64,000 bases of DNA from Aristolochia californica (taxonomy: Eukaryota; Streptophyta; Magnoliopsida; Piperales; Aristolochiaceae), in the NCBI GenBank assembly GCA_029961685.1, contig JARWKL010000015.1, positions 9,980,801 to 10,044,800 on the forward strand. Reading direction: 5' to 3'. The position numbers were made by a program, and so were the translations under genes. Under the pieces are notes generated by a model, which was not told the DNA's origin, searched no databases, and saw only the letters and a program-made list of their open reading frames with translations. Below, in pieces: positions 1 to 13,677 of the stretch. Positions within the stretch are counted from its first letter, which is position 1. The number at the start of each line of letters is the position of its first letter.

Positions 1-120
1 TTTACGAGAAAAATGGGAGAGTCAAAACTCAAGTTTGGATTTAAAAAAAAATGAACATCCCAAATGGAATTGCACATATACTAAGAGAGATAATTTCAAA
101 AGTATTTGTGATTTTTAAGC

Positions 121-170
121 AATGTAAACTCCGGTAAATAGGCAAAAAGCAATGTAAACTCTGGTAAATA
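121..170 (+). repeat. 30-bp local tandem duplication
   Basis: AATGTAAACTCCGGTAAATA at 121-140 is repeated as AATGTAAACTCTGGTAAATA at 151-170. It lies at the k/a deletion junction. The matching junctions near 6920 and 15,285 read differently there, so this small duplication is private to the first copy. Confidence 0.8.
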
Positions 171-314
171 TCCCAACGTCTGTAACTTGAGAATTAAATT
201 TTCCTTCTCCTTGAAATTTTTTAATCATTAGGATATTTGCATCTTCAATATGTTTCAGGCATGCATATCCATATTTAAAATATGTTAGGATCAATTAAAA
301 ATCTCTTTCTTATA

Positions 315-354
315 AAATTCTACCATGCTATTAGGGGTTGTACTGGTAGAATTT
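315..354. repeat. Conserved inverted repeat of the monomer, compensated variant
   Basis: AAATTCTACCA (315-325) and TGGTAGAATTT (344-354) are perfect 11-bp inverted arms around an 18-nt centre. The usual arms in the array are AAATTCCACCA and TGGTGGAATTT. Here both arms have changed (CC to CT, and GG to AG), so pairing is kept. Many other monomers carry one-sided changes. Confidence 0.8.
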
Positions 355-3149
355 CCGACACATGGATAACAAAACTTTGGTGTTCATTTTTATTTTGTTG
401 AAGAATTTTATTCACTTACATTTACTATAGTTTTCAAGTTTTTGCATACATAGACTCTAAAATTTTTATTTTGTTGTGATCTTTTTGCCTTATGTTTTTG
501 TTTACGAGTAAAATCAAAAAGTGAAAACTAAAGTTTGGATTTGAAAAAAAATTGAACACGCAAAATGGAAATGCACAAATACTGAGAGATATAATTCCAA
601 AAAGTATCAATGATTTTTTAGGATCATAAACTCTTTTAGGTTTTTATTTATTTGGTTTTGTAATAATCGGAAAAAGGGGCGCGAGTGATTTTTGACTGAG
701 TGTTGACTCCCAAACCATAAGTCATTTCTAACGAAAAGTATAGACGTTACACATCATTAATCGATCAAAACATTTACGATGATCTATGATTATTAGGTCC
801 GCTTTTTGAAAATAGGCAAAAAGTGGGGTGGTTGGCTCATATAAATATCCCACATCACGTTTACTTGAGAATTTATTTTTTCCCACTCCTAGAAATTTTT
901 GGATCATTAGGTCATTTGGATCTTCCATATGTTTCACGCATGCATAACCATATTTAAAACATGTTAGGATCAATTAGAAATCTCTGTCTTATAAAGTTCA
1001 ACCAAGCTATTAGGGGTTGTACTAGTGGAATTTCCCAAACAAGCATAACAAAACTTTGGTGTACATTTTTAGTTCATGAAATAATTTTCTTCACTTAAAA
1101 TTATTATAGTTTTCAATTTTTTGGATACATAAACTCTAATATTTTCATTTTGTTGTGATCTATTTGCCTTATCTTTTTTTTTTACGAGAAAAAATGGGAG
1201 AGTGAAAACTCAAGTTTGGATTTGAAAAAAAATTGAACTTCCAAAATAGAAATGCACAATTCCTGAGAGAGATAATTCCAAAATGTATCTTTGATTTTTA
1301 AGGATCATAAAATCTTTTAGTTTTTTATATATTAGGTTTTGCTATCATCGTAAAAGGGTGGGCGAGGCATTTTTAATTGAGTGTTGACTCCCAAACCATA
1401 AGTCATTTCTTACAAAAATTATAGCCGTTACACATCATTAACCGATCAAAAACATTACGATGAACTCCGCTTTTAGTAAATAAGCAAAAAGAGGGTTGTT
1501 TGGCTCTGGTAAATATCCCACCACATGTTAAGTTGAGAATTTAATTTTTTGTACACCTTGAAAATTTTCGATCATTAGGTCATTTGAATCTTCAACATGA
1601 TAAAGGCATGCATATCCATATTTAAAATATGTTAGGATCAATTAGAAATCTCTTTCTTATAAAATTTCTCCAAACTCTTTGAGGTTGTACTGGTACAATT
1701 TCCCAAACATGGATAACAAAACTTTGGTGTTCTTTAATAGTGTGTTGAATAATTTTCTTCACTTAGATTTATTACACTTTTCAATTTTTTGCATACATAA
1801 ACTCTAAAATTTTCATTTTGTTGATGAGGAAAATGGGAGAGTTAAAACTCAAGTTTGGATTTGAAAAAAAATTGAACAAGAGAAATGGAAATGCACAAAA
1901 GCAGAGAGAGATAATTCCAAAAGGGGGGGGAGGGGCGACAGTTTTAACTGAGTGTTTGGATCTGGTAAATATCCCACCGCACGTTAACTTGACAATTTAT
2001 TTTTTCCTACTCCTAGAAATTTTTGGATCATTAGGTCATTTTTATCTTCAACATGTTTCAAGAATGCATATCCATATTTAAAACATGTTAGGATCAATTA
2101 GAAATCTCTGTCTTATCAAATTCCACCAAGCAATTAGGGGTTTTTCTAGTGGAATTTCCCAAACAAGGATAATAAAACTTTGGTGTACATTTTAGTGCGT
2201 GAAATAATTTTCTTCACTTACATTTTTTATAGTTTTCAATTTTTTGGATACATAAACTCTAATATTTTCATTTTGTTGTGATCCATTTGCTTTATCTTTT
2301 TGTTTATGAAAAAAATAGGAGAGTGAAAAATCAAGTTTGGATTTGAAAAAAATTTGAACATCCCAAATGAAAATGCTTAAATGCTGAGAGTGATAATTCC
2401 AAAATGTATCTGTGATTTTTTAGGATCGTAAAATCTTTTAGTTTTTTATATATTAGGTTTTGCAATCATCGGAAAAGGGTGGGCGAAGCATTTTTAAATG
2501 AGTGTTGATTCCCAAACCATAAGTCATTTCTATCAAAATTATAGCCGTTACACATCATTAATTGATCAAAACATTTATGATGAACTATGATAGTTACATC
2601 CGCTTTTTTTAAATTGGCAAAGAGTGGGTTGTTGGGCCCTAGTAAAAATCCCCCACACGTTAACTTGAGAATTTAATTTTTCCTACACCTTGTAATATTT
2701 GGATCATAAGGTCATTTGCATCTTCAACATGTTTTAGTCATGCATATCGATATTTAAAATATGTTAGGATCAATTAGAAATCTCTTTCTTAAAAAATTCC
2801 ACCAAGCAATTAGAGGCTTTACTGGTGGAATTTCCCAAACATGGATAAAAAAACTTTGGTCTTCATTTTTAGTGCGTTGAATAATTTTCTTCACTTACAT
2901 TTATTATATTTTTCAATTTTTTGCACACATAAAGTCTAAAATTTTCAATTTGTTGTGTTCTTTTTGCCTTATCTTTTTGTTTGTGAGTAAAATGGGAGAG
3001 TGAAAAGTCAAGTTTAGATTTGAAAAAAAATTGAAGATTCAAAATGGAAATACACAAATGCTGAAAGAGAATTCCAAAAAGTATTTTTGCTTTTCACGGA
3101 TTGTAAACTCTTTTAGATTTTATATATTTTGTTTTGCAATCATCGGAAT

Positions 3150-3165
3150 GGGGGGGGGGGGGGGG
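3150..3165 (+). repeat. G run, 16 bp
   Basis: Uninterrupted G in the usual G-rich slot after CAATCATCGGAA; both flanks are intact. Confidence 0.95.
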
Positions 3166-3471
3166 CATTTTTAATTGAGTGTTGATTCCCAAACCATATG
3201 TCATTCCTAACAAAAATTATAGCCGTTACACATTATTAATCGATAAAAACATTTACGATGATCTATGATTGTTAGGTCAACTTTTTGTAAACAGGCAAAA
3301 AGTGTATTGTTTGGCCCTGGTAAATATCCTACCACATATTAACTAGAGAATTTAATTTTTCCAATCATTGAAATTTTTTGATAATTAGGTCATTTGCATC
3401 TTCAACATGTTCCTGGCATGCATATCCATATTTAAAATATGTCAAGATAAATTAGAAATCTCTTTCTTAGA

Positions 3472-3511
3472 AAATTCCACCAAGCTATTAGGGGTTGTAC
3501 TGGTGGAATTT
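3472..3511. repeat. Conserved inverted repeat of the monomer, common form
   Basis: AAATTCCACCA (3472-3482) and TGGTGGAATTT (3501-3511) form a perfect 11-bp inverted repeat around an 18-nt centre containing CTATTAGGGGTTG. The same arrangement, with occasional mismatches, is found about 25-35 bp after the anchor in most monomers. It could form a hairpin in single-stranded DNA or RNA, or be a dyad binding site. No function is shown by the sequence. Confidence 0.8.
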
Positions 3512-5338
3512 CCCAAACATGGATAATAGAGCTTTGGTGTTAATTTTTAGTGCGTGAAATAATTTTCTACTCTTACATTTATTATATTTTTAAATTTTTT
3601 GCATACATAAACTCTAAAATTTTCATTTTTTTGTGATCTATTTGCCTTATCTTTTACTTTATGAGAAAAATGGGAGAGAGAAAACTGAAGTTTGGATTTG
3701 AAAAAAATTGAACATCCAAAATGGAAATGCACAAATGCTGAGAGAGATAATTCCAAAAATTATATGTGGTTTTTAATGATTGTAATCATCGGAAAAAGGG
3801 GGGCGAGGCATTTTTAACGTAGTGTTAACTCCCAAACCATAAGTCATTTTGAACAAAAATTATAGCCGTTACACATCATTAATCGATCAAAACATTGACG
3901 ATGATCGATGATTGTTAGGTCCGGTTTTTCTAAATAGGAAAGAAGTGGGTTGTTTGGCTCTTGTAAATTTCCCACTGCACATTAACTTGTGAATTTAATT
4001 TTTCCTACTCCTTCAAATTTTTGGATCATTAGGTCATTTGCATCTTCAACATGTTTCGTGCAAGAATATCCATATTTAAAATATGTTAGGATCAATAAGA
4101 AATCTCTTTCTTATAAATTTCCACCAAGCTATTTGGGGATGTACTAGTGGAATTTCCCAAACATGGAAAGCTAAACATTGGTGTTCATTTTTTGTGCGTG
4201 AAATAATTTTCTTCACTTACATTTATCATAGTTTTCAATTTTTTGCACACAGAAACCCGAAAATTTTCTTTTTGTTGTGATCTATTTGTCTTATCTTTTT
4301 GTTTACGAGAAAAGTGGGAGAGTGAAAACACAAGTTCGGATTTGAAAAAAATAGAACATCCAAATTGGGAATGCACAAATGTTGAGAGAGATAATTCCAA
4401 AAATTATCAGTTATTTTTAAGGATTGTAAACTCTTTTAGAGTTTTATACATGACGTTTTGCAATCATCGGAATAGGAGGGGGGGTGAGGCATTTTTAACT
4501 GAGTGTCGACGCCCAAACCATAAGTAATTTCTAACAAAACTTATAGCCGTTACACATAATTAATGCATCAAAACATTTTCGATGGTATATGATTGTTAGG
4601 TCCGCTTTTTGAAAATAGGCAAAAAGTGGCTTGTTTGGCTCTAGTAAAGATCCCACAGACGTTAACTTGAAAATTTAATTTTTCCTACTCGCATTTTTTG
4701 GATCAATAGGTCATTTGCTTCTTCAACTTGTTTCAGGCATACATATCCATATTTAAAACACGTTAGGATCAATTAGAAATCTCTTTCTTATAAAATTCCA
4801 CCAAACTATTAGGTGTTGTACTGGTGGAATTTTCCAAACATGGAGAAGAAAACTTTGGTGTTCATTTTTAGTGAAATAAATAATTTTCTTCACTTACATT
4901 TGTTATAGTTTTCAATTTTTTGCATATGAAATTCTAAATTTTTCATTTTGTTGTGATCTATTTGCTTTATCTTTTTGTTGACGAGAAAAATGGGAGAGTG
5001 TAAAATCAAGTTTGGATTTGAAAAAAAATTGAACGTCCATAAATGGAAATGATCAAATGATGACAGAGATAATTCCAAAAAGTATCTATGATTTTTAAGG
5101 ATCGTAAACTCTTTATGTTTTTTATATATTAGGTTTTGCAATCATAAAAAAAAGGGGGGCGAGGCATTTTTAACTGAGTGTTGACTCCCAAATCCTAAGT
5201 CATTTATAACAAAACCTATAGCCATACCACATCATTAATCAATCAAAATATGTACAAAGATCTATGATTGTTAGGTCTGCTTGTTGTAAATAGGCAAAAA
5301 GTGGGTTGTTTGGCTCTAGTAAATATTCCTCCGCACAT

Positions 5339-5342
5339 TAAC
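5339..5342. other. Deletion junction in type-i monomer, copy 1
   Basis: Sequence passes from CCGCACATTAAC directly to AAACCTTTTGTGTTC. The intact relative at about 27,376-27,560 has 181 bp more, with TAAC at both ends of the missing piece. This suggests slippage or microhomology-mediated loss. Confidence 0.82.
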
Positions 5343-8300
5343 AAACCTTTTGTGTTCTTGTTTAGTGCGTGAAATAATTATCTTCAGTTACATTTATTAT
5401 ATTTTTAAATTTTTTACATACTTAAACTCTAAAATTTTCATTTTGGTGTAATCTATTTGCCTAATCTTTTGGTTTACGAGAAAAATGGGAGAGTGAAAAC
5501 TCAAGTTTGGATTTGAAAAAAAATTGAACATCCAAAATGTTAATTCACAAATGCTGAGAGTGATAATTCCAAAAAGTATCTATGATTTTTAAAGATCGTA
5601 AACTCTTTTAGATTTTTATATATTAGGTTTTGCAATCATCGAAAAAGGGGGGCGACGCATTTTTAACTGAGTGTTGACTCCCAAATCGTAAGTCATTTCT
5701 AACAAAAATTATAGCCGTTACACATCATTAATCGATCAAAACATTTATATCGATCTATGATTGTTAGTTCCACGTTTTTTAAATAGGCAAAAAGTGGGTT
5801 GGTTGACTCTGGTAAATATCTCACCCCACGTTAAATTGAGAATTTAATATTTCAGACTCCTTAAAATTTTTGGATCATTAGGTCATTTGCATCTTCAACA
5901 TGTTTCAGGCATGCATAAACATATAAAAAATATGTTAGGATCAATTAGAAATTTCTTTCTTATAAAATTCCTCCGAGCTATTTGTGGTTGTACTGGTGGA
6001 ATTTCCCAAACAAGGATAACAAAACTTTTGTGTTCCTTTTTGAGTGCGTGAAATAATTTTTTTCACTTACATTTTATTTTTTTCAATTTTTTGGACACTT
6101 AAACTCTAAAATTTTCATTTTTTTGTGATCTATTTGCCTTATCTTTTTGTTTATGAGTAAAATGGGGGAGTGAAAGCTCAAGTTTGGATTTTAAAAGAAA
6201 TTGAACATCCAAATTTGAAATGCTCAAATACTGAGAGAGATAATTCCATTACTTATCTTTGATTTTTAAGGATCGTAAACTTTTTTAGTTTTTTATATAT
6301 TTGGTTTTTTAATCATCGAAAAAGGGGGGTGAGGCACTTTTAACTGAGTGTTGACTTCGAAACCATAAGTAGTTTGTAACAAAAATTATAGTTGTTACAC
6401 ATCATTAATCGATCAAAACATTTATGATGATCTATGATTGTAAGGTCCACTTTTTTTAAATTGGCAAAAAGTGGGTTGTTTGGCACTGGTAAATATCCCA
6501 CCGCACGTTAACTTGAGAATTTAATTTTTCCTACTCCTTGAAATTTTTGGATCATTAGGTCATGTGCATCTTCAACATGTTTCAGGCATGCATATCCATA
6601 TTTTAAATATGTTAGGATCAATTAGAAATCTCTTTCTTATAAAATTTCATTGGGCTATTAGGGGTTGTACTAGTGGAATGTACCAAACATGGATAACAAA
6701 ACTTTGGAGTTTATTTTTAGTGAATAATTTTCTTCATTTACATTTATTATATTTTTCAATTTTTCGCATACATGAACTCAGAAAATTTTACTTATCTTTT
6801 TGTTTACGAGAAAAATGGGAGAATCAAAACTCAAGTTTGGATTTAAAAAAAATGAACATCCAAAATGGAAATGCACATATACTGAGAGAGATAATTCCAA
6901 AAGTATTTGTGATTTTTAAGCATTGTAAACTCTAGTAAATAGGCAAAAAGTGATTGTTTGACTTTGGTAAATATCCCACCATCTGTAACTTGAGAATTCA
7001 ATTTTTCCTTCTCCTTGAAATTTTTTAATCATTAGGTCATTTGCACCATCAATATGTTTCAGGCATGCATATCCATATATAAAATATGTTAGGATCAATT
7101 AGAAATCTCTTTCTTATAAAACTCTACCATGCTATTAGGGGTAGTACTGGTTGAATTTCCGACACATGGATAACAAAACTTTGTTGTTCAATTTTAGTGT
7201 GTTGAAGAATTTTATTCACTTACATTTACTATAGTTTTCAATTTTTTGCATACATAGACTCTAAAATTTTTATTTTGTTGTGATCTTTTTGCCTTATGTT
7301 TTTGTTTACGAGTAAAATCAGAAAGTGAAAACTAAAGTTTGGATTTGAAAAAAAATATAACACGCAAAATGGAAATGCACAAATACTGAGAGATATAATT
7401 CCAAAAAGTATCAGTGATTTTTTTGGATCGTAAACTCTTTTAGGTTTTTATTTATTAGGTTTTGTAACAATCGAAAAAAGGGGGGTGAGTCATTTTTGAC
7501 GGAGTGTTGACTCCCAAACCATAAGTCATTTCTAATGAAAAGTATAGACGTTACACATCATTAATCGATCAAAACATTTACAATGATCTATGATTATTAG
7601 GTCCGCTTTTTGAAAATAGGCAAAAAGTGGGTTGGTTGGCTCATATAAATATCCCACATCACGTTTACTTGAGAATTTATTTTTTCCCACTCGTAGAAAT
7701 TTTTGGATCATTAGGTCATTTGGATCTTCCATATGTTTCACGCATGCAAAACCATATTTAAAACATGTTAGGATCATTTAGAAATCTCTGTCTTATAAAG
7801 TTCAACCAAGCTATTAGGGGTTGTACTAGTGGAATTTCCCAAACAAGCATAACAAAACTTTGGTGTACATTTTTAGTGCATGAAATAATTTTCTTCACTT
7901 AAAATTATTATAGTTTTCAATTTTTTGGATACATAAACTCTAATATTTTCATTTTGTTGTGATCTATTTGCCTTATCTTTTTTTTTACGAGAAAAAATGG
8001 GAGAGTGAAAACTCAAGTTTGGATTTGAAAAAAAATTTAACTTCCAAAATAGAAATGCACAATTCCTGAGAGAGATAATTCCAAAATGTATCTTTGATTT
8101 TTAAGGATCGTAAAATCTTTTAGTTTTTTATATATTAGGTTTTGCTATCATCGGAAAAGGGTGGGCGAGGCATTTTAATTTGAGTTTTGACACCCAAACC
8201 ATAAGTCATTTCTAACAAAAATTATAGCCGTTACACATCATTAATCGATCAAAAACATTACGATGAACTCCGCTTTTAGTAAATACGCAAAAAGTGGGTT

Positions 8301-10142
8301 GTTTGGCTCTGGTAAATATCCCACCATATGTTAAGTTGAGAATTTAATTTAATTTTTTGTAACCTTGAAATTTTTGGATCATTAGGTCATTTGAATCTTC
8401 AACATGTTATAGGCATGCATATCCATATTTAAAATATGTTAGGATCAATTAGAAATCTCATTCTTATAAAATTTCACCAAACTCTTTGAGGTTGTACTGG
8501 TACAATTTCCCAAACATGGATAACAAAACTTTGGTGTTTATTATTAGTGCGTTGAATAATTTTCTTCACTTAGATTTATTACACTTTTCAATTTTTTGCA
8601 TACATAAACTCTAAAATTTTCATTTTGTTGTGATCTATTTGCCTTATCTATTTTGTTGTGAGGAAAATGGGAGAGTTATAACTAAAGTTTGGATTTGAAA
8701 AAAAATTGAACAACCAAAATGGAAATGCACAAAAGCAGAGGGAGATAATTCCAAAAGAGGGGGGCGGGTGACTGTTTTAACTGAGTGTTTGGATCTGGTA
8801 AATATCCCACCGCACGTTAACTTGACAATTTATTTTTTCCTACTCCTAGAAATTTTTGGATCATTAGGTCATTTTTATCTTCAACATGTTTCAAGCATGC
8901 ATATCCATATTTAAAATATGTTAGGATCAATTAGAAATCTCTGTCTTATCAAATTCCACCAAGCAATTAGGGGTTGTTCTAGTGGAATTTCCCAAACAAG
9001 GATAACAAAACTTTTCTGTACATTTTAGTGCATGAAATAATTTTCTTCACTTACATTTTTTATAGTTTTCAATTTTTTTAATACATAAACTCTAATATTT
9101 TCATTTTTTTGTGATCTATTTGCTTTATCTTTTTGTTTATGAAAAAAATAAGAGAGTGAAAACTCAAGTTTGGATTTGAAAAAAATTTGAACATCCCAAA
9201 TGAAAATGCTTAAGGATCGTAAAATCTTTTAGTTTTTTATATATTAGGTTTTGCAATCATCGGAAAAGGGTGGGCGAAGCATTTTTAAATGAGTGTTGAC
9301 TCCCAAACCATAAGTCATTTCTAACAAAATTATAGCCGTTACACATCATTAATTGATCAAAACATTTATGATGAACTATGATTGTTACTTCCGCTTTTTT
9401 TAAATTGGCAAAGAGTGGGTTGTTGGGCCCTAGTAAAAATCCCCCACACGTTAACTTGAAAATTTAATTTTTCCTACACCTTCAAATATTTGGATCATAA
9501 GGTCATTTGCATCTTCAACATGTTTTAGGCATGCATATTGATATTTAAAATATGTTAGGATCAAGTAGAAATCTCTTTCTTAAAAAATTCCACCAAGCTA
9601 TTAGAGGTTTAACTCCCAAACCATAAGTCATTTCCAACACTGCATGTTAACTTGTGAATTTAATTTTTCCTACTCCTTCAATTTTTTGGATCATTAGGTC
9701 ATTTGCATCTTCAACATGTTTCAGGCATGTATATCCATATTTAAAACATGTTAGGATCAATAAGAAATCTCTTTCTTATAAATTTCCACCAAGCTATTTT
9801 GGGATGTACTGGTGGAATTTCCCAAACAAGGAAAGTTAAATATTAGTGTTCATTTTTTGTGCGTGAAATAATTTTCTTCAATTACATTTATTATAGTATT
9901 CAATTTTTTGCACACATAAACTCTAAAATTTTCTTATTGTTGTGATCTATTTGTCTTATCTTTTTATTTACGAGAAAAATGGGAGAGTGAAAATACAAGT
10001 TTGGATTTGAAAAAAATAGAAAATCCAAATTGGAAATGAACAAATGCTGAGAGAGATAATTCCAAAAAGTATCAATGATTTTTAAGGATTGTAAACTCTT
10101 TTAGATTTTTATATATTAGGTTTTGCAATCATCGGAAAAGGA

Positions 10143-10165
10143 GGGGGGGGGGGGGGGGGGGGGGG
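10143..10165 (+). repeat. G run, 23 bp
   Basis: Type g. The homologous slot in copy 1 (4478-4484) has 7 G and the sister at 12821 has 18. TTGACTCC is missing downstream (GAGTGTCAAACC). Confidence 0.95.
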
Positions 10166-11015
10166 TGAGGCATTTTTAACTGAGTGTCAAACCATAAGTA
10201 ATTTCTAACAAAACTTATAGCCGTTTCACACAATTAATCCATCAAAACATTTACAATGATATATGATTGTTAGGTCGGCTTTTTGTAAATGGGCAAAAAG
10301 TGGCTTGTTTGGTTTTGATAAAGATCCCACCGCACGTTAACTTGAAAATTTAATTTTTCCTACTCCTTGCAATTTTTGGATCATTAGGTCATTTGCTTCT
10401 TCAACTAGTTTCAGGCATACATATCCATATTTAAAACACATTAGGATCAATTAGAGATCTCTATCTTATAAAGTTCCACCAAACTATTAGGTGTTGTACT
10501 GGTGGAATTTCCTAAACATGGAGAAGAAAACTTTGGTGTTCATTTTGAGTGAAAGAAATAATTTTCTTCACTTACATTTGTTATAGTTTTCAATTGTTTG
10601 CATACGAAATTCTAAATTTTTCATTTTGTTGTGATCTATTTGCTTTATCTTTTTGTTGACGAGAAAAATGGGAGAGTGAAAATTCAAGTTTGGATTTGAA
10701 AAAAAATTGAACGTCCATAAATGGAAATGTTCAAATGATTAGAGAGATAATTCCAAAAACTATCTACAATTTTTAAGGATCGTAAACTCTTTATGTTTTT
10801 TATATATTAGGTTTTGCAATCATCAAAAAAAGGGGGCGAGACATTTTTAACTGAGTGTTGACTCCCAAACCCTAAGTCATTTATAACAAAACCTATAGCC
10901 GTTCCACATCATTAATTAATCAAAACATTTATGAAGATCTATGATTGTTAGGTCTGCTTGTTGTAAATTGGCAAAAAGTGGGTTGTTTGGCTCTGGTAAA
11001 TATCCCTCCGCACGT

Positions 11016-11019
11016 TAAC
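11016..11019. other. Same type-i deletion junction, copy 2 first block
   Basis: CGCACGTTAACAAAACTTTT here is the same 181-bp deletion with the TAAC junction as at 5339. It marks this block as sharing an ancestor with copy 1. Confidence 0.82.
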
Positions 11020-12820
11020 AAAACTTTTGTGTTCTTGTTTAGTGCGTGAAACAATTATCTTCACTTACTTTTATTATATTTTTCAATTTTTTGCATACAT
11101 AAACTCTAAAATTTTCATTTTTGTGTGATCTATTTGCCTTATCTTTAGGTTGACGAGAAAAATGCGAGAGTGAAAACTCATGTTTGGATTTGAAAAAAAA
11201 TTGAACATCCAAAATGTTAATGCACAAATGCTGAGAGTGATAATTCCAAAAAGTATCTATGATTTTTAAAGATCGTAAACTCTTTTAGTTTTTTATATAT
11301 TAGGTTTTGAAATCATCCAAAAAGGGGGGCGAGGCATTTTTAACTTAGTGTTGACTCCCAAATCGTAAGTCATTTCTAAACAAAATTATAGCCGTTACAC
11401 ATCATTAATCGATCTAAACATTTACATCGATCTATGATTGTTAGGTCCACTTTTTTTAAATATGCAAAAAGTAGGTTGGTAGACTCAGGTAAATATCTCA
11501 CCCCACGTTAACTTGAGAATTTAATATTTCAGACTCCTTAAAAGTTTTGGATCATTAGGTCATTTGCATCTTCAACATGTTTCAGGCAATCATATACATA
11601 TAAAAAATATGTTAGGATCAATTAGAAATTTCTTTCTTATAAAATTCCACCGAGCTATTTGTGGTTTTACTGGTGGAATTTCCCAAACAAGGATAACAAA
11701 ACTTTTGTGTTCATTTTTAGTGCGTGAAATAATTTTCTTCACTTAGATTTTATTGTTTTCAATTTTTTGTGTTTGGCCCTGGTAAATATCCCACCGCATA
11801 TTAACTAGAGAATTTAATTTTTCCAATCATTGAAATTTTTTTATAATTAGGTCATTTGCATCTTCAACATGTTCCTGGCATGCATATCCATATTTACAAC
11901 ATGTCAGGATAAATTAGAAATCTCTTTCTTAAAAAATTCTACCAAACTATTAGGGGTTGTACTGGTGGAATTTCCCAAACATGGATAATAGAACTTTGGT
12001 GTTAATTTTTAGTGCCTGAAATAATTTTCTACTCTTACATTTATTATATTTTTAAATTTTTTGCATACATAAACTCCAAAATTTTCATTTTGTTGTGATC
12101 TATTTGCCTTATCTTTTACTTTATGAGAAAAATGGGAGAGAGAAAACTGAAGTTTGGATTTGAAAAAAATTGAACATCCAAAATGGAAATGAACAAATGT
12201 TGACAGAGATAATTCCAAAAAGTATATGTGGTTTTTAATGATTGTAATCATCGGAAAAAGGAGGGCGAGGCATTTTTAACCGAGTGTTAACTCCCAAACC
12301 ATAAGTCATTTCCAACACTGAACGTTAACTTGTGAATTTAATTTTTCCTACTCCTTCAATTTTTTGGATCATTAGGTCATTTCCATCTTCAACATGTTTC
12401 AGGCATGTATATCCATATTTAAAACATGTTAGGATCAATAAGAAATCTCTTTCTTATAAATTTCCACCAAGCTATTTTGGGATGTACTGGTGGAATTTCC
12501 CAAACATGGAAAGCTAAATATTGGTGTTCATATTTTGTGCGTGAAATAATTTTCTTCAATTACATTTATTATAGTTTTCAATTTTTTGCACACATAAACT
12601 CTAAAATTTTCTTATTGTTGTGATCTATTTGTCTTATCTTTTTATTTACGAGAAAAATGGGAGAGTGAAAATACTAGTTTGGATTTAAAAAAAATAAAAC
12701 ATCCAAATTGGAAATGAACAAATGCTGAGAGAGATAATTCCAAAAATTATCAATGATTTTTAAGGATTGTAAACTCTTTTAGATTTTTATATATTAGGTT
12801 TTGCAATCATCGGAAAAGGA

Positions 12821-12838
12821 GGGGGGGGGGGGGGGGGG
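12821..12838 (+). repeat. G run, 18 bp
   Basis: Type g. The GAGGCATTTTTAA that normally follows is missing; the run passes directly into ACTGAGTGTC. Confidence 0.95.
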
Positions 12839-13673
12839 ACTGAGTGTCAAACCATAAGTAGTTTCTAACAAAACTTATAGCCGTTACACATAATTAATCC
12901 ATCAAAACATTTACGATGATATATGATTGTTAGGTCGGCTTTTTGTAAATGGGCAAAAAGTGGCTTATTTGGCCATGATAAAGATCCCACCGCACGTTAA
13001 CTTGAAAATTTAATTTTTCCTACTCCTTGCAAATTTTAGATCATTAGGTCATTTGCTTCTTCAACTTGTTTCAGGCATACATATCCATATTTAAAACACA
13101 TTAGGATCAATTAGAAATCTCTTTCTTATAAAATTCCACCAAACTATTAGGTGTTGTACTAGTGGAATTTCCTAAACATGGAGAAGAAAACTTTGGTGTT
13201 CATTTTTAGTGAAAGAAATAATTTTCTTCACTTACATTTGTTATAGTTTTCAATTTTTGCATACGAAATTCTAAATTTTTCATTTTGTTGTGATCTATTT
13301 GCTTTATCTTTTTGTTGACGAGAAAAATGGGAGAGTGAAAATTCATGTTTGGATTTGAAAAAAATTGAACGTCCATAAATGAAAATGTTCAAATGATGAG
13401 AGAGATAATTCGAAAAAGTGTCTACAATTTTTAAGGATCGTAAACTCTTTATGTTTTTTATATATTAGGTTTTGCAATCATCAAAAAAAGGGGGCGAGGA
13501 ATTTTTAACTGAGTGTTGACTCCCAAACCCTAAGTCATTTATAACAAAACCTATAGCCGTTCCACATCATTAATCAATCAAAACATTTACGAAGATCTAT
13601 GATTGTTAGGTCTGCTTGTTGTAAATTGGCAAAAAGTGGGTTGTTTGGCTCTGGTAAATATCCCTCAACATGT

Positions 13674-13677
13674 TAAC
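13674..13677. other. Same type-i deletion junction, copy 2 second block
   Basis: ATGTTAACAAAACTTTCGTG repeats the junction seen at 5339 and 11016, so the deletion is older than the duplication of this block. Confidence 0.82.

Larger units (their letters stand above)
284..7087 (+). repeat. HOR copy 1, types a-b-c-d-e-f-g-h-i-j-k (about 6.8 kb)
   Basis: Eleven monomer variants in fixed order, with anchors at 284(a), 963(b), 1631(c), 2087(d), 2763(e), 3441(f), 4085(g), 4762(h), a deleted i near 5340, 5934(j) and 6611(k). The first five types recur at 7088, 7767, 8438, 8920 and 9554, offsets of 6791-6833 bp. Diagnostic variants include a: GAGTAAAATCAAAAAGTG; d: GGTGTACATTTTAGTGCG; f: CTTATCTTTTACTTTATGAG; h: ATTAGGTGTTGTACTGG. 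Three monomers are shortened: c/d near 1923-1950, i at 5339-5342, and k/a near 6920. Confidence 0.85.

Noticed and set aside
331..340. TTAGGGG word in each monomer, resembling telomere repeats
   Set aside because: It occurs once per monomer within CTATTAGGGGTTG and is never in tandem, so it is not a telomeric tract.
728..973. A - strand frame of 81 codons repeated at 7532-7777
   Set aside because: The two are near-identical because HOR copies 1 and 2 are near-identical at an offset of 6,804 bp. The third copy near 15,885 is shortened. No coding signal is independent of the repeat.
3472..3511. The monomer inverted repeat as terminal repeats of a small transposon
   Set aside because: The arms are only 18 nt apart and sit at a constant place in every monomer, with no flanking target duplication. 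They are part of the satellite.
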